Part shown: one piece after another, positions 34,529 to 45,020 of the stretch
Numbering within the stretch: the first letter of the stretch is position 1
How the letters are laid out: every line of letters begins with the position of its first letter
NCBI RefSeq assembly: GCF_000191045.1
Contig: NC_015185.1
Coordinates: 1-64,000 of the forward strand
Direction of reading: 5' to 3'
DNA: 64,000 nt
Source of the DNA: Desulfurobacterium thermolithotrophum DSM 11699
GTDB taxonomy: Bacteria; Aquificota; Aquificia; Desulfurobacteriales; Desulfurobacteriaceae
Notes under the pieces: generated by a model
Databases searched by the model: none
What the model was told of the DNA's origin: nothing
What the model saw: the letters and a program-made list of their open reading frames with translations, nothing else
Translations under genes and position numbers: made by a program

Positions 34529-35058
34529 GAACATGTGTGGGATGTAAAGTGAAGGATGAAACAGATAAGTTTATAAGATACGTTGAATTTGAAGGAAAGC
34601 CTCTGCCTGATATAGCTAGAAAGCTTCCAGGTAGGGGCTTTAATATTTGTCCAAACTTTAACTGTATTAAAAATTTTGTTAAAAAAAGATTCAAAAATAA
34701 GGTTTCTCCGGAAGAAGTTTACGAGTACACAGTAAAGGCTCTAAAAGATTACTTCCTCCATTTACTTTCTTTGTCGCACAAAACTGGAGTTACCGTTATA
34801 GGACAGGATAACATTAAAAGACTTGGAGAAAGAGAAGGAACTCTTATACTTGCCTTAGATTTAAGCGAGAAAACAAAAAAGAGATTAATGAAGTCCTCTT
34901 ATCTTATTGTAGATAATGTTTTTACTTCTCTTGAAATTGGTAATGCTCTTAGAAAAGATAGAACAATTGGTGCTGTTTTTGTTGAAAGGGCAGGGATTGG
35001 AAGAAAATTAAGAGAAATAGGTGAAAAACTTCAAAAACTTATAAATTCCAGGAGATAA
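34525..35058 (+). CDS. YlxR domain fused to an L7Ae-like RNA-binding domain
   Basis: A 177-residue fusion. Residues 1-75 are the YlxR domain (DUF448), with RTCVGCKVKDE, LPGRGFNICP and a distal Cys. Residues about 85-177 match the YlxQ/L7Ae fold, with TGVTVIGQDNIKRLG, LILALDLSEKTKKRL and IGAVFVERAGIGRKLREIG. Many bacteria encode YlxR and YlxQ as separate genes of the nusA-infB operon. Here they are joined. infB, which normally follows, is not found next; a PfkB kinase gene is. The RNA target is unknown. Confidence 0.85.
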   Translation: MRTCVGCKVKDETDKFIRYVEFEGKPLPDIARKLPGRGFNICPNFNCIKNFVKKRFKNKVSPEEVYEYTVKALKDYFLHLLSLSHKTGVTVIGQDNIKRLGEREGTLILALDLSEKTKKRLMKSSYLIVDNVFTSLEIGNALRKDRTIGAVFVERAGIGRKLREIGEKLQKLINSRR

Positions 35059-35059
35059 T

Positions 35060-36031
35060 GTGGGGGATGTATTAGCTTTTGGAAGCATTGTTATAGATAA
35101 TGTTCTTGTTGCTGAGAAGTTTGCTTCTATTAACGAAACTGTTTTAGCGAAAAAGTATAGATATACTTATGGGGGTGCTGGAGCAAATGTAGCTGTTGCA
35201 GTTGCAAGACTTGGTGTAAAAAGCGGTATCTTTGCTGTTTCTGGTTATGATTTTGAAAAATTAAACTACGAAAAAGCTTTAAAGGAACAAGGAGTAGATA
35301 TAAGAGGAATTATAAAAACAAAAACATTTCCAATGGCAAGGAGTTTTATAATTAGTAAAGAAAAAAGCAACGATCAAATAATTTATTACTATGAAAATAA
35401 AAAGGAAACGGCAAACCTTCTATTTAAAAATGAAAAACTTGCCTTGAGTTTAATAAAAAAGTACAAAATAGTTCATTTTTCAACTGGTCACTTTGAATTT
35501 TATTATCACTTACTAAAAAATAACAATTTTAAAACCCTAATAAGTTTTGATCCAGGACAGGAAACTTTTTCTTATTCTTACAGAGTAGTTAGACTTTTAA
35601 AGTATGCCAATCTTCTTTTTATGAATAATCATGAGGCTAAAAGAATAAAAGAAATCTTAAAAATAAAAAGTATAAGGGAAATAAAAGGTCCAAAACTCAT
35701 TTGTATTTCTCTTGGAGCTCACGGTGCAGTAGTTATCTATAGAGGAAAGCTTTTCCGTATTCCTCCTGTTAGACCCATTCGGCTTGTTGATCCGACGGGA
35801 GCAGGAGATTCTCATAGAGCAGGTTTTTTAGTTGCTCTTTTGAAAGGTTACGACGTGCTTACGGCAGGGAAAATTGCTTCAACTGTAGCTTCTTTTACGA
35901 TAGAAGCAGAAGGAGCACAAACAAGTCTTCCAACATGGAATGAAGTTGTAAAGAGATATGAGCACTTCTTTAAAGAAAAGTTTCCAAAACCAAAAAGAAA
36001 TTGGGAAGAAATAAAGGCAAAATTGTTATAA
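35060..36031 (+). CDS. PfkB-family sugar or nucleoside kinase
   Basis: A 323-residue ribokinase-fold protein that phosphorylates a sugar or nucleoside with ATP. The start has GDVLAFGSIVIDNVLVAEKF, then YTYGGAGANVAVAVARLG near residue 37, the first PfkB signature. The second, VDPTGAGDSHRAGFLVALLKG near 247, has the catalytic Asp of GAGD. Adenosine-kinase-like or fructokinase-like activity is possible; the substrate is not predictable. The start is GTG, right after a GGAG and the previous stop, so it is probably co-translated with the nusA unit. Confidence 0.8.
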   Translation: MGDVLAFGSIVIDNVLVAEKFASINETVLAKKYRYTYGGAGANVAVAVARLGVKSGIFAVSGYDFEKLNYEKALKEQGVDIRGIIKTKTFPMARSFIISKEKSNDQIIYYYENKKETANLLFKNEKLALSLIKKYKIVHFSTGHFEFYYHLLKNNNFKTLISFDPGQETFSYSYRVVRLLKYANLLFMNNHEAKRIKEILKIKSIREIKGPKLICISLGAHGAVVIYRGKLFRIPPVRPIRLVDPTGAGDSHRAGFLVALLKGYDVLTAGKIASTVASFTIEAEGAQTSLPTWNEVVKRYEHFFKEKFPKPKRNWEEIKAKLL

Positions 36032-36032
36032 T
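36027..36032 (+). promoter_or_regulatory. Extended -10 promoter element
   Basis: TGTTATAAT, a TATAAT with an upstream TG one base away, lies 28 bases before the diiron-protein ATG. No good -35 is seen at 17 bases, as is usual for extended -10 promoters. AGGGGG is the ribosome-binding site. Confidence 0.45.
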
Positions 36033-36060
36033 GTAAACTTGACTAGAAGCAGGGGGTGCT

Positions 36061-36837
36061 ATGGGAAACTATTTTATTTCTCCTGATTTAGATTTACGGA
36101 AAGATACTGTTTTGTTTGATAATGGAAAGCATATGGTAATTTACCTTGGTAGTAGAGGAGTAGCTTCAAGTAATGAAGCAGTTGATGTTCTTTCTTATTT
36201 AATAGTTAATAATAATGAAGCTATTCTTATTGATCCAGGAGGTTATCATTTATTTCCTTTACTTGTAGCCAATGTTACTAAATATATTTCTCTTGAAAAA
36301 ATTAAATATATCTATTTCTGTCATCAAGATCCTGATGTATGTGGCTCTCTCCCTATGTGGAAAGATGTTTGTCCTAAAGGGAAAATAGTCATCGGAGAAC
36401 TTTGGACGAGATTTCTTCCACATTTTGGGGTTGAAGATATGGAAAGTTCTGTACATCCAATTCCTATGGAAGGTGGTCATCTTAATCTTGGAAGGGTTCC
36501 CTTAGAAATTATTCCTGCTCATTATATGCATTCTCCTAATCATTTTTCTATCTATGATCCTGTTTCTAAGTTTCTTTTTACAGGAGATATAGGAATAGCT
36601 TTAGGAGATATTGATTATCTGGTTGTAAAAGATTGGATGGAACATATGGATAAAATGTATATTCCTCATAGAATCTTAATGTGTAGTAATAAAGTTACAA
36701 GAGGATGGGCTGAAAGAATCAAAAATTTAGAGATAAAGGCAATACTTCCTCAACATGGAGCAATAATTCCTGAACAGTTTGTTAAATACTTCTTAAGATT
36801 TATGGAGAATATAAAGTGCGGGGTAGATCTGGTTTAG
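36061..36837 (+). CDS. Oxygen-binding diiron protein (metallo-beta-lactamase fold)
   Basis: A 258-residue metallo-beta-lactamase fold of the flavodiiron class without the flavodoxin domain. The six metal ligands can be placed: His88, Asp90 and Asp92 in [10 protein letters not shown], His157 in YMHSPNHF, Asp176 in FTGDIG and His232 in PQHGAIIP. Such stand-alone proteins, known as ODP from Treponema denticola and Thermotoga maritima work, bind O2 and in Treponema act with chemotaxis proteins. The next gene is a receptor signalling domain that overlaps this gene by 22 bases, which suggests a two-part oxygen sensor. Asp90 replaces the usual Glu. Flavin-linked catalysis is unlikely without a flavodoxin domain. 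Confidence 0.8.
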   Translation: MGNYFISPDLDLRKDTVLFDNGKHMVIYLGSRGVASSNEAVDVLSYLIVNNNEAILIDPGGYHLFPLLVANVTKYISLEKIKYIYFCHQDPDVCGSLPMWKDVCPKGKIVIGELWTRFLPHFGVEDMESSVHPIPMEGGHLNLGRVPLEIIPAHYMHSPNHFSIYDPVSKFLFTGDIGIALGDIDYLVVKDWMEHMDKMYIPHRILMCSNKVTRGWAERIKNLEIKAILPQHGAIIPEQFVKYFLRFMENIKCGVDLV

Positions 36838-37547
36838 ATTCATTAATAGAGGCTCTTTCAGGTATAGAAAGATGTCATTTATCTCAAAAGAGGATGGCAG
36901 AAACTATTGAATCCTTGGTTAAGGAAATAGAGAAAGTATTTTTAAAGAATAATAGTGTAATAGCTAAAGATGTTGAGTCTCTTAAGAAAATTTCAGATGA
37001 TCTAAAACTGTTTCTTGAAGATTTTATTCCTCTTATGAGAGAACTTGTAAAGGTTTCAGTTGATTTTAAGCATCTTTATGAGAGTTTAGATGCTATGAGA
37101 AAATCTTTAGAAGATATTGAGAAAATAGCATCTCATACTGAGCTTATAGCTATTAATGCTTCTATTGAAGCTGCCAGAGCAGGAGAAGCAGGAAGAAACT
37201 TTGCTGTTGTTGCTAATGAAATAAGAACAATGGCACGAGATACATTTAAATCTGTTGGAGAAGTAAAAGAAATAGAAAAGGAAATAGATGAGAAAATTAG
37301 TAGGCTAAGAAATAGTATAGATACTATTGACAAAATAAAAGAAGATGTAGATAAATTGGTTTCAGGAATAAATAGTATAGTTAGTATTTCTGATGAACTA
37401 GATCTTATTTATCGTCAACAATCCCGTGTTATTAATGATATAAAAGGGCTTTCAGGAATATCTGCTGGAATAAAAAAAATATCAAAGATACTTTTTAGTG
37501 TTAAAAAAAATATTGTTACTTCTATTAGAGAGTTCCTTTCTAAGTAG
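36816..37547 (+). CDS. Soluble methyl-accepting chemotaxis-type signalling protein
   Basis: A 243-residue helical protein with no membrane segment and no sensor domain of its own. The conserved hairpin tip of chemoreceptors is at about residues 110-140: [21 protein letters not shown], split as [13 protein letters not shown] then [19 protein letters not shown]. The tip binds CheA and CheW. The short length and CheA-binding tip suggest it takes its input from another protein, here most likely the diiron protein whose gene it overlaps. The start is GTG, ten bases after GGAG. The kinase it would feed is in the chemotaxis operon at 41-47.5 kb. Its methylation sites were not mapped. Confidence 0.8.
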
Positions 37548-37589
37548 AAATTTTGCCTATATTTAATCAAAACTTTTTGAGGGAGATGT

Positions 37590-39386
37590 ATGAATCAGGA
37601 GCTCATAAGGAATTTTTGCATAATTGCTCATATAGATCACGGAAAATCAACTCTTGCAGATAGACTTTTAGAGTTTACCGGTACTGTTTCAAAAAGAGAA
37701 CTAAAGGAACAGATGCTTGATACTCTCGAGCTTGAAAGAGAAAGAGGTATTACCATTAAACTTAACGCTGTTCGGATGAACTATGAAGCTAGTGATGGTA
37801 AAACTTATACTATGCACCTAATAGACACTCCAGGACACGTTGACTTTACCTATGAAGTTTCTAGAAGTCTTTCTGCTTGCGAAGGAGCTCTTCTTGTTAT
37901 AGATGCAACTCAAGGTATTGAAGCTCAAACAATTGCTAATTTCTTTTTGGCTCTTGATGCTGGTCTTGAAATAATTCCTGTGATAAACAAGATAGATCTT
38001 CCAAGTGCGAACGTTGAATGGGTAAAAGAACAAATTGCAGATGTTTTAGGACTTGACCCAGACGATGCAATATTAGCATCAGCTAAAGAAGGAATTGGAA
38101 TAAAGGAAATACTAGAAGCTATTGTAAAAAAAGTTCCGCCACCATCTGGAGATGTAAATAAACCATTAAAAGCACTAATTTTTGATTCTTTTTATGATAA
38201 CTATAAAGGAGTTATTCCGTTTATTAGGGTATACGATGGAGAAATTAAACCTGGTATGAGAATAAAACTAATGTCAAACAATAAAGAGTTTGAGGTAGTA
38301 GAAGTTGGAACTCAGTCTCCGAACATGATAAAGCTTGATAGTCTTAAGGCAGGAGAAGTAGGTTGGTTGGCGGCTAACATTAAAAATATTGAAGATACGC
38401 AGGTTGGAGACACTATTACTAATGCAGAAAATCCGACAAAGGAACCTTGTCCAGGATTTAGACCAGCTAAACCTATGGTGTTTGCAGGTCTTTATCCTAT
38501 AGATTCAGATAGATATGAAGATCTAAAAGAGGCACTTGAAAAACTCAAATTAAATGATGCAGCTCTTTTCTTTGAGCCTGAAACTTCGGCAGCTCTTGGT
38601 TTCGGGTTTAGATGTGGCTTTTTAGGACTTCTTCATATGGAAGTAATAAAAGAAAGACTTGAAAGGGAGTTTGGTTTAGAGCTTATTGCAACTGCTCCAA
38701 GCGTTGTTTATAAGGTTTACCTTAGTGACGGAACTGTTATTGATGTTCAAAACCCTGCTGAAATGCCACCAAAAGAAAAAATAGAAAGAATAGAAGAGCC
38801 ATATATTTCAGCTTCAATTATTACTCCTGCTGAGTATGTTGGTTCAATCATGCAGCTTTGCCAGGATAGAAGAGGTATACAGACAGGGTTTACTTACCTT
38901 GATGAAAATAGGGTTGAGCTTAGATACGATATGCCACTTTCGGAAATTCTCTTTGATTTCTTTGACAAGCTAAAGTCAGTTTCTCGTGGTTATGCTTCTT
39001 TTGACTATGAACTTGCTGGGTATAAACCTTCAGAGCTTGTAAAACTTGATATTCTCATAAATGGAAAACCCGTAGACGCTCTTTCTGTTATTGTTCATGA
39101 AAGTAAAGCTTACCAGAGAGGAAGACAGCTTGTTGATAAACTTAAGGAAATTATTCCAAGACAGCTTTTTGAAGTTGCTATTCAAGCTGCAATTGGAAAT
39201 AAAATAATTGCTCGTTCAAATGTTAAAGCGCTTAGAAAGGATGTTCTTGCTAAATGTTATGGTGGTGACGTAACGCGTAAGAAAAAGCTTCTTGAAAAGC
39301 AGAAAGAAGGTAAAAAGAAAATGAAAATGCTTGGAAAAGTAGAAGTTCCTCAAGAAGCTTTCTTAGCTGTTTTGAAGGTGGAATAG
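37590..39386 (+). CDS. lepA: Elongation factor 4 (LepA)
   Basis: LepA is a ribosomal GTPase. The 598 residues match the normal length. The G1 loop [13 protein letters not shown] is near residue 16, DTPGHVDF is G3 near 81, NKIDLPSA is G4 near 135, and the LepA-specific C-terminal domain ends [29 protein letters not shown], shown as [15 protein letters not shown] and [22 protein letters not shown] site precedes the ATG. It stands alone between the receptor gene and the FIST gene. Confidence 0.98.
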   Translation: MNQELIRNFCIIAHIDHGKSTLADRLLEFTGTVSKRELKEQMLDTLELERERGITIKLNAVRMNYEASDGKTYTMHLIDTPGHVDFTYEVSRSLSACEGALLVIDATQGIEAQTIANFFLALDAGLEIIPVINKIDLPSANVEWVKEQIADVLGLDPDDAILASAKEGIGIKEILEAIVKKVPPPSGDVNKPLKALIFDSFYDNYKGVIPFIRVYDGEIKPGMRIKLMSNNKEFEVVEVGTQSPNMIKLDSLKAGEVGWLAANIKNIEDTQVGDTITNAENPTKEPCPGFRPAKPMVFAGLYPIDSDRYEDLKEALEKLKLNDAALFFEPETSAALGFGFRCGFLGLLHMEVIKERLEREFGLELIATAPSVVYKVYLSDGTVIDVQNPAEMPPKEKIERIEEPYISASIITPAEYVGSIMQLCQDRRGIQTGFTYLDENRVELRYDMPLSEILFDFFDKLKSVSRGYASFDYELAGYKPSELVKLDILINGKPVDALSVIVHESKAYQRGRQLVDKLKEIIPRQLFEVAIQAAIGNKIIARSNVKALRKDVLAKCYGGDVTRKKKLLEKQKEGKKKMKMLGKVEVPQEAFLAVLKVE

Positions 39387-39476
39387 TTCTTTAAAAATGA
39401 AAATTACTTTCAATTTTAATGGGAAGGGGTAAATTTTTCCAAATTTCTTATATAATTTAAGTAGAGAGGTAGTAAA

Positions 39477-40630
39477 ATGAAAGTTCAGATTTATAGTTCT
39501 ACTAATCCCATTTTAAGGTTAGCGTTAGAAGAAATTGCATCTCAGGTTAAATATCCTTTTGATTTTGTTATTTTAGCAATTTCTCCTAAGTATCCTTCTA
39601 AAGATATCCCTATTTATGTTCTTGATATATTGGAAATTAAAGAAGATCAATATCTTGCTTTTAATGCTATTGATGCTTTTGGAAATACAGATATTGTTGA
39701 AAATGGTGTTGTTGCTTGTTTTATAACTTTTGAAAGAAAGGGCAGTATCAAAAAATTTATAAAAAAAACATTACAAACTGTAAATTTTCAGAGTTAGTAT
39801 CAGATACAGTAGATTACATTTCAAAGAATTCATCTCTCTTTCACATAATTATTGCCGATTACTGTCAAGGATATTTTCCCCTTTTTTTTGAAAAATTGAG
39901 TGTAGAACTAGAAAAAAAGAATATTTCCCCAAATAAGATTTGTGGTGGGATAACTTCATCTTTTATGGAAGATGGAAAAAGATTTCCAGGATACCTGTTT
40001 ACTGATCGTAAGTTTATAGAAGAAGGTTTTGTAATACTGAGTTTTGAAAATGTTTTAGCAGAAGTTGGAATATCAACAGGAACATTTAAAAGAGGACCTA
40101 TTTATACAATTACTTTAGGAAAAGGTTTTAAAATTTATGAACTTGATGGTAGACCTGCAGGTTATTTACCCAAGACTCTTCTTAAAAATATTGATGGAGA
40201 GAGATTAGAATACTTATGGTATACGCCTTTTATTATAATTGACGATAAGGGAAATCATCATGCTGTTAGAACTTTTAAAGGTTTTACAGATGAGTACATA
40301 GAGGTATGGGCACCTATAAAAGAAGGACAAAAAGTTAAGCTTTCATTCCTTATACCTGAAGAAATATTGAAAGATACAGAAAAAACAGCAAGAAGACTTA
40401 AGGCAACAATTAAGACAGCTGATTTATGTCTTAATTTTTCCTGTACCGCAAGACAATACACCTTAGAAGATAAAGCAGAAGAAGAACTAATAATCTATGG
40501 AAGTGTAGTTAATGCTCCTCTTTTTGGTTTTTTCACTCATGGAGAAATTACTCTTAATCCAAATAGTAATAAGAAAAAACTAGAAATACATAATCAAACT
40601 TCTGTAGGAGTAGCTTTAAAGGAGATTTGA
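39477..40630 (+). pseudogene. FIST-domain sensor protein, split by a -1 frameshift at an A8 tract
   Basis: Frame one (39477-39797) codes 106 residues beginning MKVQIYSSTNPILRLALEEI, like the FIST N domain. Frame two (open from well before 39896 to 40630) supplies the rest, with the FIST C core GGITSSFMEDGKRFPG, YELDGRPAGYL and ELIIYGSVVNAPLFGFF. The join is at A8, 39761-39768, read ATA AAA AAA ACA; A-AAA-AAA at 39761-39767 is a perfect slippery heptamer. Slipping back one base gives a full FIST protein of about 384 residues. It could therefore be a real programmed or slippage-rescued gene, or a one-base deletion or sequencing error. FIST domains sense small ligands. A GGDEF gene follows by three bases. 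TATAAT lies 21 bases upstream of the start. Confidence 0.75.
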
Positions 40631-40633
40631 GTT

Positions 40634-41230
40634 ATGATTGAAAAAGTAAAAGTAAATCTTTTGTTTAATTACTTGGAAGAACTTACCAGAAAATATGAGG
40701 AAACTTTTGAACTTAAAGAAAGACTTTTAAAAGAACTCAAAGAAAAAGCAATGTACGATTCTCTCACTGGCACTTACAATCGCCATATTTTACTTGATTT
40801 TCTTGAGAAAGAGCTTAAACGGCTTGAGAGAACAAAAAAAGGAAAAATTTATTTTGTTTTTATGGATTTAGACAAATTTAAGTTAGTTAATGATGTTTAT
40901 GGACATAAAAAAGGAGACGAAGTTTTAAAAAAAGTAGCTAAGATAATAAAAGATAGCTTTAGAGAGTACGATATAGTTTCTCGATTTGGGGGAGATGAGT
41001 TTGTTGTAGTAGTAAAAGATGATTCTGGGAAAAGTTTAAATTCTATTCTTCAAAGAATAAAAGAAAAGATAGAATCTGCCTTTTCTTCTTACGGTATATC
41101 TATAAGTTATGGCGTAGCTGTTGCTCCCGATGAAGGACTTAATTCTAATACACTACTTCAGTTAGCTGATAAAAGAATGTATGAAATGAAAAAGAAAAAG
41201 AGGAGAGAAAATGAAGAAAAAAACTTATAA
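40634..41230 (+). CDS. GGDEF diguanylate cyclase
   Basis: A 198-residue soluble protein that should make cyclic di-GMP from two GTP. The domain starts after a short coiled-coil N-terminus at YDSLTGTYNRHILL (near residue 41). The active-site GGDEF is at 119-123, and the inhibitory I-site RxxD (REYD) is at 110-113, five residues upstream, so both catalysis and product inhibition look intact. ISYGVAVAPDEG and LADKRMYEMKKKK complete the fold. The sensor is missing in this protein; the FIST gene just upstream is the obvious partner. It converges with cheY with a 13-base gap. Confidence 0.93.
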   Translation: MIEKVKVNLLFNYLEELTRKYEETFELKERLLKELKEKAMYDSLTGTYNRHILLDFLEKELKRLERTKKGKIYFVFMDLDKFKLVNDVYGHKKGDEVLKKVAKIIKDSFREYDIVSRFGGDEFVVVVKDDSGKSLNSILQRIKEKIESAFSSYGISISYGVAVAPDEGLNSNTLLQLADKRMYEMKKKKRRENEEKNL

Positions 41231-41243
41231 GAAAATAAAGTTG

Positions 41244-41645
41244 TTATTTGTTTAGAGAAGAGAAAATTTTTTCTATTTTTTCCTTAAGTGTTTCAGCCGT
41301 AAAAGGTTTAACTATGTAGTTGTTAACACCTGCTTTTATGGCCATTAGTACATTTTCTTTCTTTGCTTCTGCTGTAACCATGAGAATTGGAATATTTTTA
41401 AGTTCAGGATCTTTTCTAATTTCCTGAACGAGCTCTATTCCTGTCATATTAGGCATGTTCCAATCGGTAATAACAAGACCATATTTATTAGGGTTTTTCT
41501 TTAGAATTTCAAGAGCCTGTTTTCCGTCTTCTGCTTCATCAACATTTTTATAACCAAGTTGTGCAAGAAGTGTTTTTAATATCTTTCTCATAGCAGCCAT
41601 ATCGTCTACTGTAAGAATGTTTATATTTTGATCAGGCATAGCCAT
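41244..41645 (-). CDS. cheY: Chemotaxis response regulator CheY
   Basis: A stand-alone 133-residue receiver domain, phosphorylated by CheA to act on the flagellar motor. The acidic pocket is ILTVDDMAAMRKIL, the phosphoacceptor Asp is in LVITDWNMPNMTG (near residue 62), and the later Thr and Lys are in MVTAEAKKENV and NNYIVKPFTAETL. Start at 41645, after AAGGAGG. The last gene of the chemotaxis unit, directly after cheV. It ends 13 bases from the GGDEF stop on the other strand. Confidence 0.95.
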   Translation of the reverse strand: MAMPDQNINILTVDDMAAMRKILKTLLAQLGYKNVDEAEDGKQALEILKKNPNKYGLVITDWNMPNMTGIELVQEIRKDPELKNIPILMVTAEAKKENVLMAIKAGVNNYIVKPFTAETLKEKIEKIFSSLNK

Positions 41646-41668
41646 TCTTTTCTAACCTCCTTCTTCCT

Positions 41669-42634
41669 TTACTTGCTAATAACATGTTGGTGAACCAGCT
41701 TTACCAAATCTGGAGCATCAAATTTTACCAGATGAGCATCTGCTCCTACAAATCTACTCTTATCAACATTAGCTCTGTCGCTTAAAGAGGTATTAATTAT
41801 AACAGGTATTTTTGAAAATTCTGTATCTTCTTTTACTTTTCTAGTAAATGTTAGTCCGTCCATTCCAGGCATTTCGATATCTGAAATAATGAGTTGTACA
41901 TAATCTGTAATATCTCTTCCTGTAGTTTTTGCTTCCTCAAGCCATTTGTGAAGCATCTGAAGAGCTTCTATTCCGTTCTGTGCCTCAAAAACTGTGTGCC
42001 CATCATTTTCAAGAATTTTGCGGATTATCTTACGTGCTACTGGACTATCGTCAAGGATAAGAATCTTGAAATGACCTTTCTTCTCAATTCCTTCTACCTT
42101 TTCCAATTCTTCCATTCCAAATATCTTTATCATTCCAAGTTCATCAAGAATTCCTTCAAAATCAAGAAGAAGTAACAGCTTATTGTCTTCAATCTCAACT
42201 ACACCTACAACTTTTCCACCCAGCTTCTCATCTATGCTCTTAGGAGGCCTTTTTATATCTGCCCACCTTATTCTCCTTATCCTCTTCGCTTCATGGACAA
42301 TAACCCCAACAGTTTCTCTTAGAAACTCCATAACAATCACATACTTACCTGCACCAGATGGCTCTTTTATCTTCATCCACTTAGCAAGGCTTATAATAGG
42401 AATCATTTGTCCTCTAATTTTTGCAAGACCTTCTGCTTCAGGAGGTAGACCAGGAGCTTTGATAATGTCTTTTGGCTTAAATATTACTTCCTTAACTTTT
42501 GCTACGTTTACACCTAATATCCATTCATAAGTTTCTCCATCTTCAAGAACTTCATACATTCTAAAATCAATAATTTCTAACTCATTTGCTCCTGTCTCTA
42601 ATATTTTGGGTAGAAGCTCTTTCTTCCTTGCCAT
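41669..42634 (-). CDS. cheV: CheV-type coupling protein (CheW plus receiver)
   Basis: A 321-residue two-domain protein. Residues about 15-175 are CheW-like (LGVNVAKVKEVIFKP, GLPPEAEGLAKIRGQMIPIISLAKWM) and couple receptors to CheA. Residues about 185-321 are a receiver with ILILDDSPVARKIIRK, the phosphoacceptor Asp in LIISDIEMPGMDGLTF, and a conserved Lys in DAHLVKFDAP. CheV is thought to damp or adapt signalling in bacteria that have it. It lies between the receptor and cheY, four bases after the receptor stop. Confidence 0.93.
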   Translation of the reverse strand: MARKKELLPKILETGANELEIIDFRMYEVLEDGETYEWILGVNVAKVKEVIFKPKDIIKAPGLPPEAEGLAKIRGQMIPIISLAKWMKIKEPSGAGKYVIVMEFLRETVGVIVHEAKRIRRIRWADIKRPPKSIDEKLGGKVVGVVEIEDNKLLLLLDFEGILDELGMIKIFGMEELEKVEGIEKKGHFKILILDDSPVARKIIRKILENDGHTVFEAQNGIEALQMLHKWLEEAKTTGRDITDYVQLIISDIEMPGMDGLTFTRKVKEDTEFSKIPVIINTSLSDRANVDKSRFVGADAHLVKFDAPDLVKLVHQHVISK

Positions 42635-42637
42635 CTC

Positions 42638-44515
42638 TTATTTCCTTTCCTGTTTTAAGGTTAGAAGGACAATAGATATTGCTTCTATGAGCTGACTGCT
42701 TATTTCGTTTGTAATAGAAGTAATCTCTCCTTCTTTTTCAATGATTTCTTTAATATCATCTGAACTGATAGCTAAGAAAAGTTCCTTTAGTAAAAGCTTA
42801 ATGTCGAAAAGACGTTCTTCCAAGGAGTTAAAGTATCTTTCGATCTCAGGATATTTTCTGATTATTCTAGAAATCTCTTTATCTTGTGGACCAAGTATTC
42901 TAATTAGATTATCAACTTCTGCAATAATAGAAATATCAGGATTGATATCATCAACCAATTTTCCTTTTATAATCTCATTTATTTTTGCGGTGAACTTTCC
43001 AAGTTCAGCAAGCCTATCAAGGAGTATCGCTGCATCGCCAGTATCAACAAGAGAGAATGTCTCCCAGATCTTGTGAAGACTTGTGTCTGTTTTCTCAGCA
43101 ACTTTGATGATCTTGCTAGCTTGTTCCTTAATAGAGTTGATATACTCGTTAGACTTCTGAATGTTCTTAACAATATCTCCTATGTTGATCTTTTGAGTAT
43201 TAACAAAATCCGTTAACTTATTGATAACTCCCAGAACTTCTTCGGATGCTCCTTTCAACTTATTGTAAATCTCTTTGTTTTCCTTGAATATGTTCATTCC
43301 ATCATCAACAGCTCTAACGCTCTTATCTGTAATCTCTGCTGTTTTGTTCATCTGTTCTCTCATATTCTTAACAACTTCTCTGATTTCTGTAGCAGACTTA
43401 TTTGTTCTTTCTGCAAGCTTTCTAACTTCATCAGCCACAACAGCAAATCCTCTACCTGCTTCTCCAGCTCTTGCTGCTTCGATTGCTGCATTTAGAGCAA
43501 GAAGATTTGTCTGTTCTGTAATTGATGTGATTACTTCAACAACTCTATCAATTTGTTCAGTCTGAGCCTGGAGAGCTTTTACAACATCTTCCATGTCTCG
43601 AGTAATATCTTTGATGTACTGCATCTGTTCAATTGACTCTAGAGTTTTCTTCTCGGCAATGCCAAGTTCTTCTAAAACAAACTGATAATTTTCAAGAAGC
43701 TTATCTGATACTTCTACAAGTTTGTTAACAGCACTTTCTATTTCTTGCGTAGAATTTATCTGGTTTTCTGAAAGCTTCAATGTTTCTTGTAGTTCTTTAA
43801 TAGCAACGGAAACTGCAACAATGGTCGCAAGGTTGTTCACAAGAGACTGCTTGGTTGCTTTTAGATTTGAAAGGAACATTTTCTGGGCTTTTTCAAGTTG
43901 CTTTTCAATTTCTCTTTCAGGGGTAGCATCCTTCCAGGTAGCTATGTAACATCTGATAGATCCATCTTTGTTTGCAATAGCATGTCTATAAGATGCCATG
44001 ATATAAGGACCTACAGGAATATCAGCATTTTTCTTGTGTTCTCCTGGCTTTGTAGCTTTAAGGAGCTCTTTAACCCTTTCTGGATCTTTATGAAAGAGGT
44101 GAATACTTGCACCTATTAACTTATCTGGATCTATCCCAAATTCAGAGATAAAGGCATCTCTCCACTTATTAGCAATCTCAAAAGCCTTTCTATTTGCATA
44201 AATAATCTCATTTCCTGCCCTTCCCGGTTTAAAGTCAGGAGTGGCAATGAAAATAGCTTCTTCCATAAGAGAATCTAAGATTTGCTGGTACATATAAACG
44301 TCGTTATCAAGTACTTCTTTTTCTTTTTTTAGTTTTTCTATTTCTTTAGAAAGTTCGAGATTTTTTTGAGAAAACTCTGAAAGTTTTTCCTTTAAGGATT
44401 CTTTTTCTTTTTCACATGCGTCGTATGCTTTTTGAAGGTTTTGATATTTTTGTTTTAAAGAGTTTAACTCTTCTTCAAGTCTTTTTATTTCCTTTTTTTC
44501 CCATGAGCAAAACAT
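42638..44515 (-). CDS. Cytoplasmic chemoreceptor with PAS-like sensor
   Basis: A 625-residue receptor with no membrane helix. Residues about 10-80 are a long coiled coil, 80-205 a PAS-like domain ([36 protein letters not shown] and TWKDATPER), then the signalling region with the conserved tip [21 protein letters not shown] (near 345), and a C-terminal helical domain of about 170 residues that I do not recognise. The PAS may bind haem, flavin or another cofactor; no ligand is evident. The ATG at 44515 follows AGGAGG and is preferred over an ATG at 44545 that would run into cheW. It is encoded inside the chemotaxis operon and is likely its main receptor. Confidence 0.9.
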   Translation of the reverse strand: MFCSWEKKEIKRLEEELNSLKQKYQNLQKAYDACEKEKESLKEKLSEFSQKNLELSKEIEKLKKEKEVLDNDVYMYQQILDSLMEEAIFIATPDFKPGRAGNEIIYANRKAFEIANKWRDAFISEFGIDPDKLIGASIHLFHKDPERVKELLKATKPGEHKKNADIPVGPYIMASYRHAIANKDGSIRCYIATWKDATPEREIEKQLEKAQKMFLSNLKATKQSLVNNLATIVAVSVAIKELQETLKLSENQINSTQEIESAVNKLVEVSDKLLENYQFVLEELGIAEKKTLESIEQMQYIKDITRDMEDVVKALQAQTEQIDRVVEVITSITEQTNLLALNAAIEAARAGEAGRGFAVVADEVRKLAERTNKSATEIREVVKNMREQMNKTAEITDKSVRAVDDGMNIFKENKEIYNKLKGASEEVLGVINKLTDFVNTQKINIGDIVKNIQKSNEYINSIKEQASKIIKVAEKTDTSLHKIWETFSLVDTGDAAILLDRLAELGKFTAKINEIIKGKLVDDINPDISIIAEVDNLIRILGPQDKEISRIIRKYPEIERYFNSLEERLFDIKLLLKELFLAISSDDIKEIIEKEGEITSITNEISSQLIEAISIVLLTLKQERK

Positions 44516-44516
44516 T

Positions 44517-45020
44517 TTAGACCTCCTGATTAAAAATCGATTCAATGTTAAGAATTATTAAAAGTTCTCCTTCTAATTGAACAACTCCAGAGATATATTT
44601 AACGTCAATTCCTATAGTTCCTATTGGTTCAGGAAGAACATCTCCTTCCAGAAACTTAATCGAACCTACAATTTCATCAACTATTATTCCAACTTCTCCT
44701 TTAGGCGTTTCAACTATAACTATTTTATTTTTTGTGTATACATCTTCAGGAATTTCATCTTTTATTCCTAAATGTTCTTTAAGGTTGATAACAGGAACAA
44801 TCTTTCCCCTTAGATTCATTACTCCAATAACGTAACTAGGAGCTTTTGGAACAGGGGTTATATCTCTATTGTTTGTTATTTCAACAACCTGCTCTATAGG
44901 AACACTAACCAGCTCATCTTTTAGCCTAAAAGCAATAACTTGAATCTCTTTTTCTTTAATCTCTCCTATGAGATCCTCAACACCAACAATATTCATTTCT
45001 TCATTTATTTTTTCATTCAT
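44517..45020 (-). CDS. cheW: Chemotaxis coupling protein CheW
   Basis: A 167-residue CheW protein that links receptors to CheA. The fold is seen in [22 protein letters not shown] near residue 28, [28 protein letters not shown] near 58-85 (here [17 protein letters not shown]), and [16 protein letters not shown] near 112. Its ATG overlaps the cheA stop by four bases. The operon also has CheV, which contains a second coupling domain. Confidence 0.95.
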   Translation of the reverse strand: MNEKINEEMNIVGVEDLIGEIKEKEIQVIAFRLKDELVSVPIEQVVEITNNRDITPVPKAPSYVIGVMNLRGKIVPVINLKEHLGIKDEIPEDVYTKNKIVIVETPKGEVGIIVDEIVGSIKFLEGDVLPEPIGTIGIDVKYISGVVQLEGELLIILNIESIFNQEV

